Positions 35,761 to 64,000 of a DNA stretch of 64,000 nucleotides are shown in pieces (position 1 is the stretch's first letter; every line of letters begins with the position of its first letter). The position numbers and the translations under genes are program-made. This DNA comes from Odobenus rosmarus divergens (taxonomy: Eukaryota; Chordata; Mammalia; Carnivora; Odobenidae): NCBI RefSeq assembly GCF_000321225.1, contig NW_004450458.1, positions 1,945,521 through 2,009,520 on the forward strand. The letters are read 5' to 3'. The notes under the pieces are model-generated. The model was not told the DNA's origin and did not search any database. It saw only the letters and a program-made list of their open reading frames with translations.

Positions 35761-38700
35761 ACTACTCCGTACGCCTCCGTTCTTGCCCTAGACCCCAGGA
35801 CTACGCATGAGGTGGGGTTCTGGTGCACCTGTCTCTCTTTCTGTCTCCAAGTTTGGGGGACCTAGTGGGTGTGGAGAATGGAAAGGGATCCGGATGGACG
35901 GGTCGCGCCCGCGAGAATGTTCTTTGGGGAAATACTTAAAAGAGTTTGCCCAGAGTTTAGCCTCTCTCTCGGTCCGAGTCGTGAAGCCAGTTTTCCTCGC
36001 TTGGGCTATAGATTGGGGTGACTGGATGAGGGGTGAATGGTGGGTGATAAGGCAGGTCCAAGATTTGCCGAAACCGACGTCTGCCGAACTCGGCCCGGCT
36101 AGGCCTCGGGTACCACAAGGCCAATTGGGCCCTTGATCCTGCCCCCCCTTGAGTCCTGACCCCACCCCGGCCACAGGAGCATTCTTCCGGCTCTCTCCTA
36201 ACTTCCAGAGATTTCCCCTATGGAAACCAGGGCAGCTCCGGCCAGGCTGGTGAGGGTAGAACCTCTCCTCTGTCGCCGATTTCCTAATGGGAACCGCGGG
36301 ACCCTCTTCCCCCCACCCCCCACCCCCTGGCATAGGGAGGCCTGGTTAGGGCGAGATTCTGTGTGCCTAAAAGCCTGCAGGGCAATTTGAACCGAACGCA
36401 GGGAACTTCCCACAGAGAAGTCGAGGCTCTGCCCTTTCTGGGACGAGTTCTTTTTCATGTTTCAGATTTGTGCCATTAGAAATAAAGTTCAGAGAAGTCC
36501 TGTCTTTACTACATTCTTGGAGTTGGGGAAAGGAAACTGTCTTGCAATTTTTATTTCTCTCCTTGTATTTATTATTTTTGTTAACCCTGAACTCTTTTAT
36601 ACCTCTCCTCCCAATTAAACCTCCCTAAAATGCAATTTCATCCCCAAAGTTAGACTGACTTTGTTGTTTAAGGATGCAAATCCCACACCAAACACAAATG
36701 TTGGGAATCCCCACTTTCCCCCCCTTGCCCCAGTGGGCCTCAGGGCCCTTCTTCCTTCTTTTCTCTGGAGGGTGTAGACTGGGGGAGGTCTTTAGCTGAG
36801 GTCTTTGCAGTTTTCTCCACAAGCCGAGTGGACCTCTCAGCCGAGCTCCTCGGGTCTGAGAAGGTACCAGTAGCGCAGGATCAGCCTGCGTCTGAGCTTC
36901 TAAAGGGCCTACGGTTCGGTCGCAGTGAGAATATGGCCCAAAGGGGAAAGGAGCGAACCCTGGGCCTGGCTCCTGCGGGCTCACAGTTTGGCAAGTGGCG
37001 GGAAGCCTGCCTCTCGGGTGGGGCATGTAGATTTGGGGCCTGGAGGGGCTGGATCCTTCAGGCTTGGCCTGTTGGGCCCTCAGGTCCCACTGAGTGGTGA
37101 CAACCAGAGAAAATAGTCATTCAGGCCCCTTGCTGTCTCTTTGTTTCTCTCGGTGTCTCTGTCTCACACTGATACTCATTTTTCCCTCCAATGGCCTCTC
37201 CACACCCCCACTTCAGGCCTGGACCCCCGACCTGTAGCCCCAGGCCTGGCGCTACTGTCCCGGGGTGCTGGTGGGGCTGGAGCATTGACATGCAATGAAG
37301 AGACTTGTCGTGGTAATGACGTTCCCACAAACGCCGCTCGGCTGGCTCCAGGGTCTACTGGGGCGCTCGCCTGGGCCTTTCTTCATCGCCCAGAACTCCG
37401 ACGGTGGCGCAGAGTTCGCAGGCGGCAATCTGCACCTCAAAGGCACCCTCGGCGGGAATACAACAACAGTTTAGCAGCCCTGGCGGGTGCGGAGCCACAA
37501 ATCTACAGGGCATGGGTCAGCGAGGGGGTGGGGGGTGGGTGGAGAAGATGAAGGGCCTTGAATGCCTTCCCCAGCCCACAAACTGAAAGAAAGAGAAACT
37601 TGGAAGTTCCCTTAAGCACAGTGTGGCGACGTCTGAGGGTGTAAAAATCCCACGCTCCCAGGCCTAGGATTTGGCCTACAGATCAGGCTCTGCAGCTGTG
37701 GCCACTTGCTGGGAAGGTGTAAATGCTCCAGGCGGCCCATCTCCCGACTTGAAGACAGTGCGTTGGGCAGCGGGCCCGGGGGCAGCCCCTCAGGTGCTTG
37801 GTGCGAGTGCTGGAAGTTGACCATTTTCTGGGTGGAGCGTGGCTCCTAACCGCGGGCTGTGTTTAGCCAGAGAACTGTGCTAGTGTTCAGGTGGGGAAAG
37901 GAGTGTAAGGCAGTGCCCAGGGGAGGGTGTCCCTCATGCTCTGAATCTCCCTTCCATCTCGAGTCTTTTTCCTAACTTTTGGGAGGGCCTCTGGCCTACT
38001 CTGCCTGGCTTGGGGCATTTGCTGCAGTCATCCAGAAGGAGAATTGCTCTTCTGCAGATGGGGGAGGGGGAGGAGGTGGTCCTCCCTCCTCTTGCCTTCC
38101 TTCCACCTGTTAAGAAATGCTGGGATTTGCAAGCTCCTTTACCCCTCTGCAAGGACACACCATGGAGACCCGGAGGCCTGGAGATTTGCAAGAAACAGGC
38201 CTAGGTGGAACCAGAAGTCGTTCCTAGAGCAACTCTGAGGCCGACCTACTGTTGGTGAGTTTGCAGTATTCAAGAGGGAGAAAGACACACAAAAACTTTT
38301 TTATGGAGGACAAATGAGAAGCTCAGCCAGAGAAATTAATTACTCTGTATTTCGAAGGATTACGTCAGGTCTTTCTTTTTAATTTCTTCTTTAAAACAAT
38401 TCACTAAAACAGAAGAAAAAAATATTTAACGCCCTGGTGAGGTGAGCAGGTCCCTGCATGGAGCGGGAAAGCCTGGACTGGCCAACCTGGACTAGGGGGT
38501 GGCCCCCAGGCCTCCGGGTTCTGCGGCAGCCGGGCACTGCGCCGCCAGCGCGCCCGCTTTAGTAACATCACCAAATCATGAAGGAACTCTCCCTGCTTTA
38601 ATTAAAAAGGGGGATCTTGGGAAAACTGGAGCAGATTAGCACAGCGAAGAGTTGCTTCCCAGCGATTTATTTTGATGCATGCATGACACGGAGCACACAT

Positions 38701-39019
38701 GTTGGTGTTTCCGCACAACTCCAGGAGCGACTGTGAGTCTCCGTATGAGTTCTGTTATTTTGTCCACATCGCACCTAGGAAACCCTTAGCCCCAACACCA
38801 CGTTGAATTATCAGTCAGCCCTAGCTTCACACAAACGAGAGGAAAATCATTTAACCCCTGGAGCTGTCAACTAACCTCTTCAGGGTACAATTTTTATTTT
38901 ACACGCGGCAATTAAAGGATCGCAAACCCCAGCCGAGCGACTGGAGCCTTTTGGCAAAATCTTCAACCTGGGGGTGGGGGGGGGGGGTGGGGGGGTGGGA
39001 AGCGCAAAGCCAATAAAAC
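35761..39019. other. TFAP2A intron between exons 1c and 1a
   Basis: Repeat-free DNA, GC-mixed to 38.2 kb. An AT-rich unique block at 38270-38950 contains AATTAATTA and GATGCATGCATGAC, followed by a G-rich run at 38969-38998. A regulatory element is plausible; no other gene is seen. Confidence 0.5.
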
Positions 39020-39647
39020 TCCCAAGGCGCTGCGGCCCGAGGTGGTGGCTGCCGCGAGCGGAGGCGATCTCTTGTTGGGCAAAAATCCTGGAGTGACTTT
39101 GCCGGTCTTGGTTTGATGATTATATTTAATTGCGAAAGGGATAATAATTTCTAATAAAATTGGACGGGGCCGCAAGGACAGCGCGGTTAGCGTTGGCAGG
39201 GGTGAGGGAGAGGTGCTGAAAGCCGGGCCCCAGGCGCAGCCACTTGGACCCTGCACGGTGCCGGGTTTTTGCGGAGGGCATCTCCCTCGAGGAGGAGACG
39301 GAGGGGAACAGGAGAGGGGTGGAATGGCGCGACGGGGGGCCTGGGGGTGGCTGGGGCCGGGGCGCGCGGCTGGTCTCAGGGGAGATTTCGTCGGCTCACG
39401 GGCAGGCGTGCTCTCTAGGAGCAAGTTCGCGGCTCGGAGAGGCCTTTATACCTGGGTCGGAGCGGCGGGCCGCGGATTGCGGTGCTGGCGAGCAATTGGA
39501 CTATTGTTGATATGCTAATGAGGCGATTAGGCTGTTGGTAAAGAGCTGGAAAAAGGAAAAGTTTCTACCATTAGAGGGAGATCTCCGAGCGCACACGGGA
39601 GCTCGTTCGCTTCTCGCCTCCTCCTCCTCACCCTCCTCCTCCTCCTC

Positions 39648-39697
39648 NNNNNNNNNNNNNNNNNNNNNNNNNNNNNNNNNNNNNNNNNNNNNNNNNN
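39648..39697. other. Assembly gap (50 N) inside CTC repeat
   Basis: Fifty N bases are flanked by CTC-type repeats. The round size suggests a placeholder, so true length is unknown. It falls in the 5' leader or core-promoter area of exon 1a. Confidence 0.99.
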
Positions 39698-39805
39698 CTC
39701 CTGCGCTCACCGCCGGCAGCCGACACTTTGCGCTTACCCAGAGAGTAGCTCCACTTGGGTGCGAGGCGGAGAAGGGGGCAAATCCGTTCACGCCGATCCA
39801 TGAAA

Positions 39806-56813
<17,008 letters not shown>

Positions 56814-58048
56814 GGCTGTCCTCCGGCCCTGCCTCTCTGGCCTCACCAGCCCGGGAGCCCATCCACCCAGTCTCCACCCCACCTACCCTCCCCCACCCCC
56901 CCACCCCCGCGGGCAGGGGACAGCCCAGGGACAGCCCCGGGACCAGCACACCCCCTCTGCTGCTACTGCCGCTTGCTGCTTCCGCCGCCGCCACCTTCGG
57001 TCCCCCAGCGTCTGGGGGACTCTCTGCCATCAGCGGGGACAGCCCCCCCCCCGCCCCCCGCTGACCTGGCCCCCTGCCTCGACGTCCCCCGTCGTCGGCG
57101 CCAACTCCCCTTTGCCCTCCTGTGGAGCCTAAGAGAACAGAACAGGCCGTGAAGCCAGCAAAGAAAAGTTCTGTCCAAGTTTGTGAACCATTTTTTTAAA
57201 AAAAACAAAAACAAAAAACAAAAAAAAACCAACAACAACTCAACAACGACCACCACCACAAAAAAGTTAAAAACGGTTTTTTTCTAAAAAAAAAAAAAAA
57301 AAACCATAAAAAATTTAAAAAAATTATATGAGCTTCATGGGACTGAATCACCACCTTCCCTTACATACTTCAGTTCAGAGTGTAGCCATACTAGAAAAAA
57401 AAAAAAAAAGAAAAGGAAAATGACGTTTTTATCAGTATTGTGAATAAACTTGAACACAAATACACGAAGTCCCATGTCATGTCTTCAGTTGTAGAAGTTT
57501 TTCCTCTTCAAGGTAAAGCGACCAACTTGAACTTTATCTGGCAACACGATTCACAGTTATATAAGGGAATCAGTGTTCACGTCTCTGTATATATTTATTT
57601 ATGTGTAATTTAATGGGAATTGTAAATATGGTGAGTCTGTTTTAAGCCTCTTTTTTTTTTTTTTTATTTATCTGGTGATCTCGTTTACCTCTTGTTTAGT
57701 GGGTTTTGAATCTTCCCTATTAGTTCTTCATGTGGTTCATGGTACTTTTTAGAAATTCAAGGTTTGGGGGATTTTTTTTCCCCCTCTGGGATTCATGAAT
57801 TTAGCCCTGTTGTAGCATGTTAAAGATGACAATGAAACAGCTGAACGAATAAAAAAAAAAAGTAAAATAAAATTTTATATATAATTAGTATTACATTTAG
57901 CTTTTCATTGAACTGAAAGAAAAAACTGATATTGGACCCTGGAAAGATTTTTAAACTTGAGTGGTTTGATAACCCTTCTATGTATTGTGGGGAGAAAAAA
58001 AAAAGTTTATTTTATTCCACTGTCCTCCCTTGAAAGCATCTTTTGAGC

Positions 58049-58054
58049 AATAAA
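58049..58054 (+). terminator. Likely main poly(A) signal of TFAP2A
   Basis: AATAAA in the context TTTTGAGCAATAAATGAG, followed within about 20-60 nt by GT- and T-rich sequence. It is about 1.24 kb after the stop codon. I favour it over the upstream hexamers at 57443 and 57848, but usage cannot be read from sequence. Confidence 0.6.
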
Positions 58055-58278
58055 TGAGTATTGTCTTTAAACCAAGGGTAAGGGATTCCCCCCACACACA
58101 CACTCTGTCTCTCTCCTTGCTCTCTCTTTTTGTTCAGAGAACTTCAAACATTTGGGACCACCTGGTATTCTGTATTTTCACTGGCCATTTTGGAAGCAGT
58201 TCTAGTTGTATTGTATTGAGTTGTGCTGGCGTAGTCTCCATGCCTGTCAATGTATCATAGTCCTTTGTTGCCCAGATA

Positions 58279-58284
58279 AATAAA
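58279..58284 (+). terminator. Possible distal poly(A) signal
   Basis: AATAAA within GATAAATAAATATTTG, followed by a T-rich run at 58306-58317, which would suit a downstream element. It would extend the 3' UTR by about 230 nt. Confidence 0.45.
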
Positions 58285-58304
58285 TATTTGATACGCTTTA
58301 TGTC

Positions 58305-61300
58305 GATTTTTTTTTTATTCAGTGGCTGTCTTTACCCAGGCGTATTTTTGTTCTTGGCAGTATTTTTTATTCAGTATGGTTACAGTAATTGAGTTTAACT
58401 CTCCCTTGGCAATTGCTCCTTGCAATAAGCAGCTGAACCCATTGTTTCCCTCAAGTATAATAAAAACTTACTTTCAACTTGGAGTTCAGAGCAGGGTATC
58501 ATTTAGATATTCCACTGAGTCTGTATTCAGACAAATGACACAATAAAACCCAATGTATTCTTTTGGATAAAAGATTGTTTGTACTGCTAAAGGAATGACA
58601 TACTATCTTTTCCTTACTAGAAACATTAATTTTATTATTAAAAATAAAGTTTTATTTTATTTATGTTGATCCTTTAGGTTTTCGTTTGTGTTTTGGAAAC
58701 CACAATATAAAACCTTCAGAACCAAACGTTCAGGATGACAAGGAAGATGGGGAACAGAACAGAAGACCCTCCCCCCCCCCCCTGTTCCCCCCCCCCCCCG
58801 CGCCCCCATAACTACTTTGGAACCTGTCTCAGAGGATAACTGAAATTTGAATTGTTAGTTCATTAGCACAAAGGAAATACCCACTTAAACCTTCACTTGC
58901 TAGCTCGGGTTCTCAGTGGCTAAGACTTGTAAATGAGCAAAATCTAGCTCTAGTTTTCTGGGAAGAGAAAAGGAATGGTGGCAGAAATGCATGAAGAGGA
59001 GAGAAAGAGAGGGTACCTTGTCTCCCATTTATTTTAGTATTTTATTTAGGGATGAGTTCACTACTATGCTGTTCTTAGGATCTCCTGAGGTAGCAGAGGT
59101 AAGTGGGAAATTATGTCGATTCCCAGAATCTTTTCTGCTTGCCCTCCCTAAATGTCGACCCACCCTTTTCTATCAGCAAGGGGCTCTTCCTAGGACCTTT
59201 CAGAAATATAAAATGTGCTCTGAGGTGGGGTGGACAGGATGGGGGAGGGCTGAGACTCCTGCTTCTCCAGACCTTTCCTATCTGTCTTCTACAGTAACAG
59301 GGCTGTATGCTTAGCTTTTAAAGCAGGAAGGACTTCCTGTACATAAAAATGGCGAATTCAGAGCTTTTCTAAAGTCTGATTTGGAAGGACTTTGCTTTGG
59401 AAGTGAGGGGGATTTTTAATGGTTTTTAAGAAGAAAATGGAGGTAGTTAACTGGAAGGTTTATAGGAAAGGTCATAGAAAAAGTGTTTAGGTATACATAC
59501 TGGAGGAAATTTAACATTTGTTCATCCGGTTTGACATTCCGAAGGACTAAGGAAGCAAAGCATTAGACAGTGTCCATTTTGCAGCCTTTTGCTTTCTAAT
59601 CTCCTTATGGAAGGCTGTGTAAAATCAATCTCGACAGACGAACGAGAGTTGGTGGAGTCTAAATTCTATTTTCCAAAGCCAGAGAATTCATAACAATGGT
59701 GGGTTTTTAAAAAAAAAAAATTTTTTTTTTTCAAATGGAATGTGTATCCTCAGAAAGCCACGCGGCAATTGTTTTTTAAAGCGGTTATTTATTATTTCCT
59801 AGAGAGACTGGTTAACTGTAACGTAGATGTAACAAAATAATGAGGCGAATGAACCCTAACTGTACATACTCTTGACAGAAATGAAATGCACACAGCATCG
59901 TAGCAGGTGAAGTGAAGCATTGTCTATCAGGGCTGTTTTTCTTGGCTGCATCTCAGATTGTGTGGGGGATCCTAACCTCAGGCACAATAACATTCATAAA
60001 CAGCCATACATTGCTGCTCTTTCTCCATCGGCACATAAATACTCATTTTAAAACGAAAACAATCTTATTAAATACCATTCATTCATATCTGGATTTACAG
60101 ATGCTTGTTATGTTGGAAAACCTGAACCCAATATAATCCTTGCATCCTGAGAAAGATAGAAAGGAAATAGTGGGTTAGAGCATTACAAGGTCATAATAAA
60201 CAATGGTTTCCAAATGCACAGAATTAGTTATTTTTATTCTATAGTTGGACATTTTGAGAAGTAGGATACTGTGACTTTCTTTTTTTTAACAAAAATTTAA
60301 ATGAAGTTATATATATATTTTAAGGGGTGGGAGGAGCAGAGGGGTTATTATTAAAAATTTTTATGGGACTAATTGAAGACTATATAGATTTTTGACTTTA
60401 TCTGTTGTGACCGATGTGTATTTTTTAAAGCACATGGTGATTACTTGACAAGTCACATGTTTATGTACTAGCAACCGTGATTCTCTTTGGACTAACTCAA
60501 ATTAGGATACATACTTGAATTATAAGGATGCTTGCTATAGGCTATGCTAATTACCACACCCAGTTTTTATAAAAACACAATGCTCCTTTATTACCCCTTC
60601 TATTCTCCAACACCCTTTAAAAATCACAATCCAATCCATTCCTCCCCAAAATCGAATATTAATATAATTTGAGTTCTTGATGGAACTACCATCAGGACTG
60701 CAATGCCCCGCAGCTGAAATAATATTTAAAATAGAAGGGATTTGACATTTGAGAAGTCAGTGGCTTGAAATACCCAGTTGTACTTAGCTAATTCAGTCCT
60801 TAACCTCTGGTTTCAAATAAATCAATTACAGTCGATTCCACTTCAGTTCAGAAGTGCACAGGGTTTTAGTTAATTGAATACATTTTATTCACTTGCTAGG
60901 AATATTCATTTATCAAAATTCCAAATTTAATGTACATTTCTTTACAACTCAGGTCATGTTAGACTGCACAATCAGATCAAATTTGTCCTGGTTTCCCCAA
61001 ATCCTGCTAAAAATCTGAATTTCACCAGTCTTTATGAAACAGGTTCTCCCCAATTCTTTCTCAATCAAAAGTAAATTCATAATAATTTCATGTCAGGTGG
61101 GAGAGCTGCTTTCCCCCCCAAAGAAAAAATCCTATGTGGTCATCAACCTTGTGTTAAGTTTAAATAGGTTAAGAACAGAGCTGGATTAATTGAATTTTTA
61201 AAAAGTATTGACCTGAAATTAAAAAAAAAAAAATTACGCATGGTTTTCATTAGAGCTTAACTTTGTTGCAACTGACAGGTATGACAGCATTTTGTGGTCT

Positions 61301-62975
61301 TAAAGTCGCAGGCTCCTTTTCTTAACCCTCTCTCTTCCTCTGCCTCCTCCCTCTGGCTTTTGGAGAAGTGCTTGGATAAACAGCGAAATTGTTAACTGAA
61401 AGCAGTATGGTTAAATGTGCCCAAATGAAGTTGTGCTTTAAACAGATATTGATGTATGCAGTGTTTTATATTTATTGTTTGCAGCATCTTGCTGGCAGCA
61501 GTTTACTGTTTGGAAAGGAAAGGGGTTAATTAGCGTCATTATCAATCACTAATGCTTGCCTAACGTGTCCAAAGAATAATCAAGTTAGAGGACGGCATGA
61601 AGCCAACAGCTGCTTCATCCCAGTTACAGATCTCCTCCTAAGCCACTCAGTTATAGGGTTGGGGGGGGAGGGAGGTGAAGTGAGGGGTAGAATCCTCATT
61701 ACTTGGGCAAAAGGGCTATAAAAACCAGGTCAACTCGCTAGAGATCCAAGAGGCGGGAAAATACAACATAAATAACCAGCATTTTCATTCTTTGAGTTAC
61801 AGGTGCAGAGATGGCTGTGGTCCTGAGGCCAGAGTACTGAGATTTGTTCTTTAATTTGCTTGATTATCCAAGTTGGGCATTTGAAGAAACATCCATATTT
61901 CCCCATCGTTTATGCCATGTGGTAAAAAGAAATCTAAAATGCAAGGAGAGAAGAAGAAGAAAATACCCCACATACCACAGACAAATCCAAGTCAACTCCT
62001 CGCATAACCCAACCACCCATCCCAGAAGAATGAAACCACACAACACACCAGGTAATAGCAGTTCTCACACCTCTGCATCACCTCTTAGGATGCTCAGGGA
62101 TATTTTTCCTTGTGAATTTCAATGAACAATTCTTTTCTATATTAACCTTGATTGCTGCGCAGATATGCCATCTCAGTTTCCAACTGTTACTCCTACTCTT
62201 AATGATACTGTCCTCCTTGTGAACACACCGTGGGACAGAAACTGAAAAAGTTTGACCCTGTTACGGGTTCCTCTTAGAAGCTTGTCTGTAGAAACATTAT
62301 TTGCCAAGTTAACCTTGAGTTAGAACTGAAAATCCCATTAATGATCAGAGTTTACTCAACTGTTTCTGAAGGCAGGGATGAATTAGTCCAAGGTGGAGTA
62401 TTTATAAACAGAGAGCAGTTGTATGATTGAACATGACATTGATTTCTTTCTACAAAAGCAGTAGCCCAAACTCATCTTTGCCCATGTGGACATAGATGAG
62501 AAACATTCTCAATCAAATCACCAACACAGTTTAAGTCTCCCTCCAAAGAAGTAACTGGTGTTTCCCATTGAGGGCAGCGGGGTGGTTATCGAGAGTGGGA
62601 AGAGATAAGGATATTGGGATGGAAACATATGTAATTCATGTATATGAGAGGTTCCTGTGTTTGAAAAATAATATTCTGCCCGTTAGGATCATGATTGCAA
62701 AAGGAAAGGTGGGAATGAAAGAGATTTTAGGCTGAACCTGGGGCCCCTATAACTAACTTTAAATGTTATTCATGTGCAAAACTGTGTTGTTTCTTTTTCA
62801 TCTTTGATGCCCGAAAAGGACAGCACAGAGCCAATTTTGCTTTCACAGAGAGATATATTTCTCAACAAAAAAAGCAACACTTAGGATATTGCTGGAGAAA
62901 TCAATGTTAGAGGAGAGGCAAGTGCAGGTGAGATCCACTTTCCATAGTGGATGTACTTAAGGATATTTATAACAT
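58305..62975. other. AT-rich downstream region, no gene or SINE
   Basis: Apart from C-homopolymer runs (58770-58806), no interspersed repeat or coding exon is recognised. Extra AATAAA motifs near 58541 and 58641 could end rare long TFAP2A transcripts. The block 61380-61620 is rich in short homeodomain/POU-like words (TTAATTAG, AATCACTAATG). Confidence 0.5.
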
Positions 62976-62978
62976 GGA

Positions 62979-63140
62979 TTTCCTTCCTTCCTTCCTTCCT
63001 TCCTTCCTTCCTTCCTTCCTTCCTNNNNNNNNNNNNNNNNNNNNNNNNNNNNNNNNNNNNNNNNNNNNNNNNNNCCTTCCTTCCTTCCTCACTCCCTCCC
63101 TCCCTCCCTCCTTCTCTCTTCCCTCCCCTCCTTCCTCCCT
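62979..63140. repeat. (TTCC)n microsatellite with CTCCC-rich flank
   Basis: Tetranucleotide TTCC array from 62979 passes through the gap and decays into CCCT/CTTC-rich sequence to about 63140. Confidence 0.93.
63025..63074. other. Assembly gap (50 N) inside TTCC repeat
   Basis: Fifty N bases are flanked on both sides by TTCC tandem repeats. True repeat length is unknown. Confidence 0.99.
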
Positions 63141-64000
63141 TTTCTCTCTGTCTCTCAGTTTTTAATGTGAAAACAAGTCTGACCATCTTTGGGTAAATTT
63201 CATAGAATTGGTTTGACTTTTCATACTAACTTCCATTTAGAGGTGGGAATATTTTCAACAGCAGGACCTTTTTTTTTTTGGTGGCCCAATTCCATGCTAT
63301 GCTTTCGCTGCTGGTGATTTTTCTATGGAAATTAAGATTATATCTGCTAAATTCCAGTAACAATCCTAAACCCAAGCCCTCAAACTGAAGTGGAGTCTCG
63401 TGGTCCAGCCTCTCTCTGTGCGACCATGCCCCGCTGTTCGTTTACCCACCCCAAATCTGAACTTTTGCAAGTCAAGAAGCCTGGGCCCCTGTTTCTGCCC
63501 CTGAGCTCTCTCTTGAATTGTTCTCGCTCATCACCCTTTTAGAATCCAGCCTGTTCTGGGGAAATATACTCATCTATGTATACAGATTTATTTATATTTT
63601 TATTTGAACTGTTTGGTCAAACTAAATTTAGCTAATATAGCTTAAAAGATTTTTTTTCCCCTTAAGGCGCTGAGTTAATGCTAGGATCAAATTTCCGTCT
63701 GCTTTGTCAGCTACCAAATCCTATTTCAGGATCCCCCCTGTCTTTTTTGGAGCCCCCAAGTCTGGGCTGTGTCTTTGTCCACAGCATGAAGTCGGTCCCC
63801 AGAGCCGTATCTCAGCTCCGGGCGCCAGGATCCCCGCCCAGGAAGAAGCGGCACGGTCCTCACCCCTTCCATGAACCCTGCGGGGTCCACCGCGGACCCC
63901 GCCCGCCGGCCCGGGCGCCGCCCTGGCTAAATTCGCCCCCAAATCTCGTCGTGCGCCTCTTTGGATCAGAAGCAATGCGCAACTTGATTTTGAAAGTCTG
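63140..64000. other. Right edge, becoming CpG-rich at 63780-63960
   Basis: AT-rich to about 63.7 kb, then a short CpG-rich segment truncated by proximity to the window end. An 84-codon minus-strand frame crosses it but has only GC-type composition. Confidence 0.45.

Larger units (their letters stand above)
56814..58300 (+). other. TFAP2A: TFAP2A 3' UTR
   Basis: The UTR starts GC-rich, then has A-rich low-complexity sequence (57190-57320, with AAC repeats). The AT-rich remainder carries AATAAA hexamers at 57443, 57848, 58049 and 58279. A Pumilio-type TGTATATA lies at 57586-57593, next to ATTTA pentamers. A CAGTATT heptamer at 57433-57439 is complementary to the miR-200b/c/429 seed. The end is inferred from poly(A) signals. 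Confidence 0.8.

Noticed and set aside
39800..39805. Upstream in-frame ATG as the true start of isoform 1a
   Set aside because: It adds only Met-Lys, has a weak context, and the established AP-2 alpha start is the second ATG at 39806; minor use remains possible.
62979..63140. Frames encoding Leu-Pro-Ser-Phe or Lys-Glu-Gly repeats
   Set aside because: Translation of the TTCC microsatellite and N gap.

Overview
The window is mammalian nuclear DNA from a carnivoran. It carries about 22 copies of the carnivore tRNA-Lys-derived SINE (CAN-SINE), with the head motif GCCTGGGTGGCTCAGT on the plus strand or its complement ending GAGCCACCCAGGCGCCCC. The SINE subtype is not the common dog SINEC_Cf form. 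It looks more like copies in bears, seals or mustelids, so I suggest a caniform/arctoid carnivoran; the exact species is inference.

One protein-coding gene is supported: TFAP2A (transcription factor AP-2 alpha), complete on the + strand. It has three alternative first exons: 1c at 35371-35403, 1a at 39806-39850 and 1b at 43251-43277. Each ends in phase 0 at a GT donor and can join shared exons 2-7 (44532-44966, 48080-48131, 50196-50427, 52326-52444, 54405-54546, 56525-56813). The joined frames have no stops and give proteins of 433, 437 and 431 residues. The 3' UTR runs to about 58.07 kb, or about 58.30 kb with a distal poly(A) signal.

Layout: 1-23.3 kb is repeat-rich intergenic DNA with CAN-SINEs, L1 3' ends, L2, MIR, MER5-like elements and an LTR-like relic. 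Several are nested, with visible target-site duplications. From 23.3 to 55.7 kb no CAN-SINE is seen. This interval holds unique AT-rich DNA, an orphan CpG island at 28.1-28.8 kb, the GC-rich promoter domain at 34.7-43.3 kb and most of TFAP2A. A single SINE lies in intron 6. From 58.3 to 63.7 kb the DNA is AT-rich, nearly repeat-free and gene-less, consistent with long-range regulatory DNA next to a developmental regulator. A GC-rich segment begins at 63.78 kb.

Two 50-N assembly gaps occur, both inside microsatellites: a CTC-rich one in the exon 1a 5' leader and a TTCC one at 63.0 kb. I found no unknown biological system. The points most worth checking are the promoter-switched N-termini of TFAP2A (only 1a carries a SUMO consensus), the orphan CpG island, an open frame in intron 3 continuous with exon 4, the SINE-poor domain and candidate 3' UTR control sites. 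Enhancer and lncRNA suggestions are inference and need alignment or expression data.
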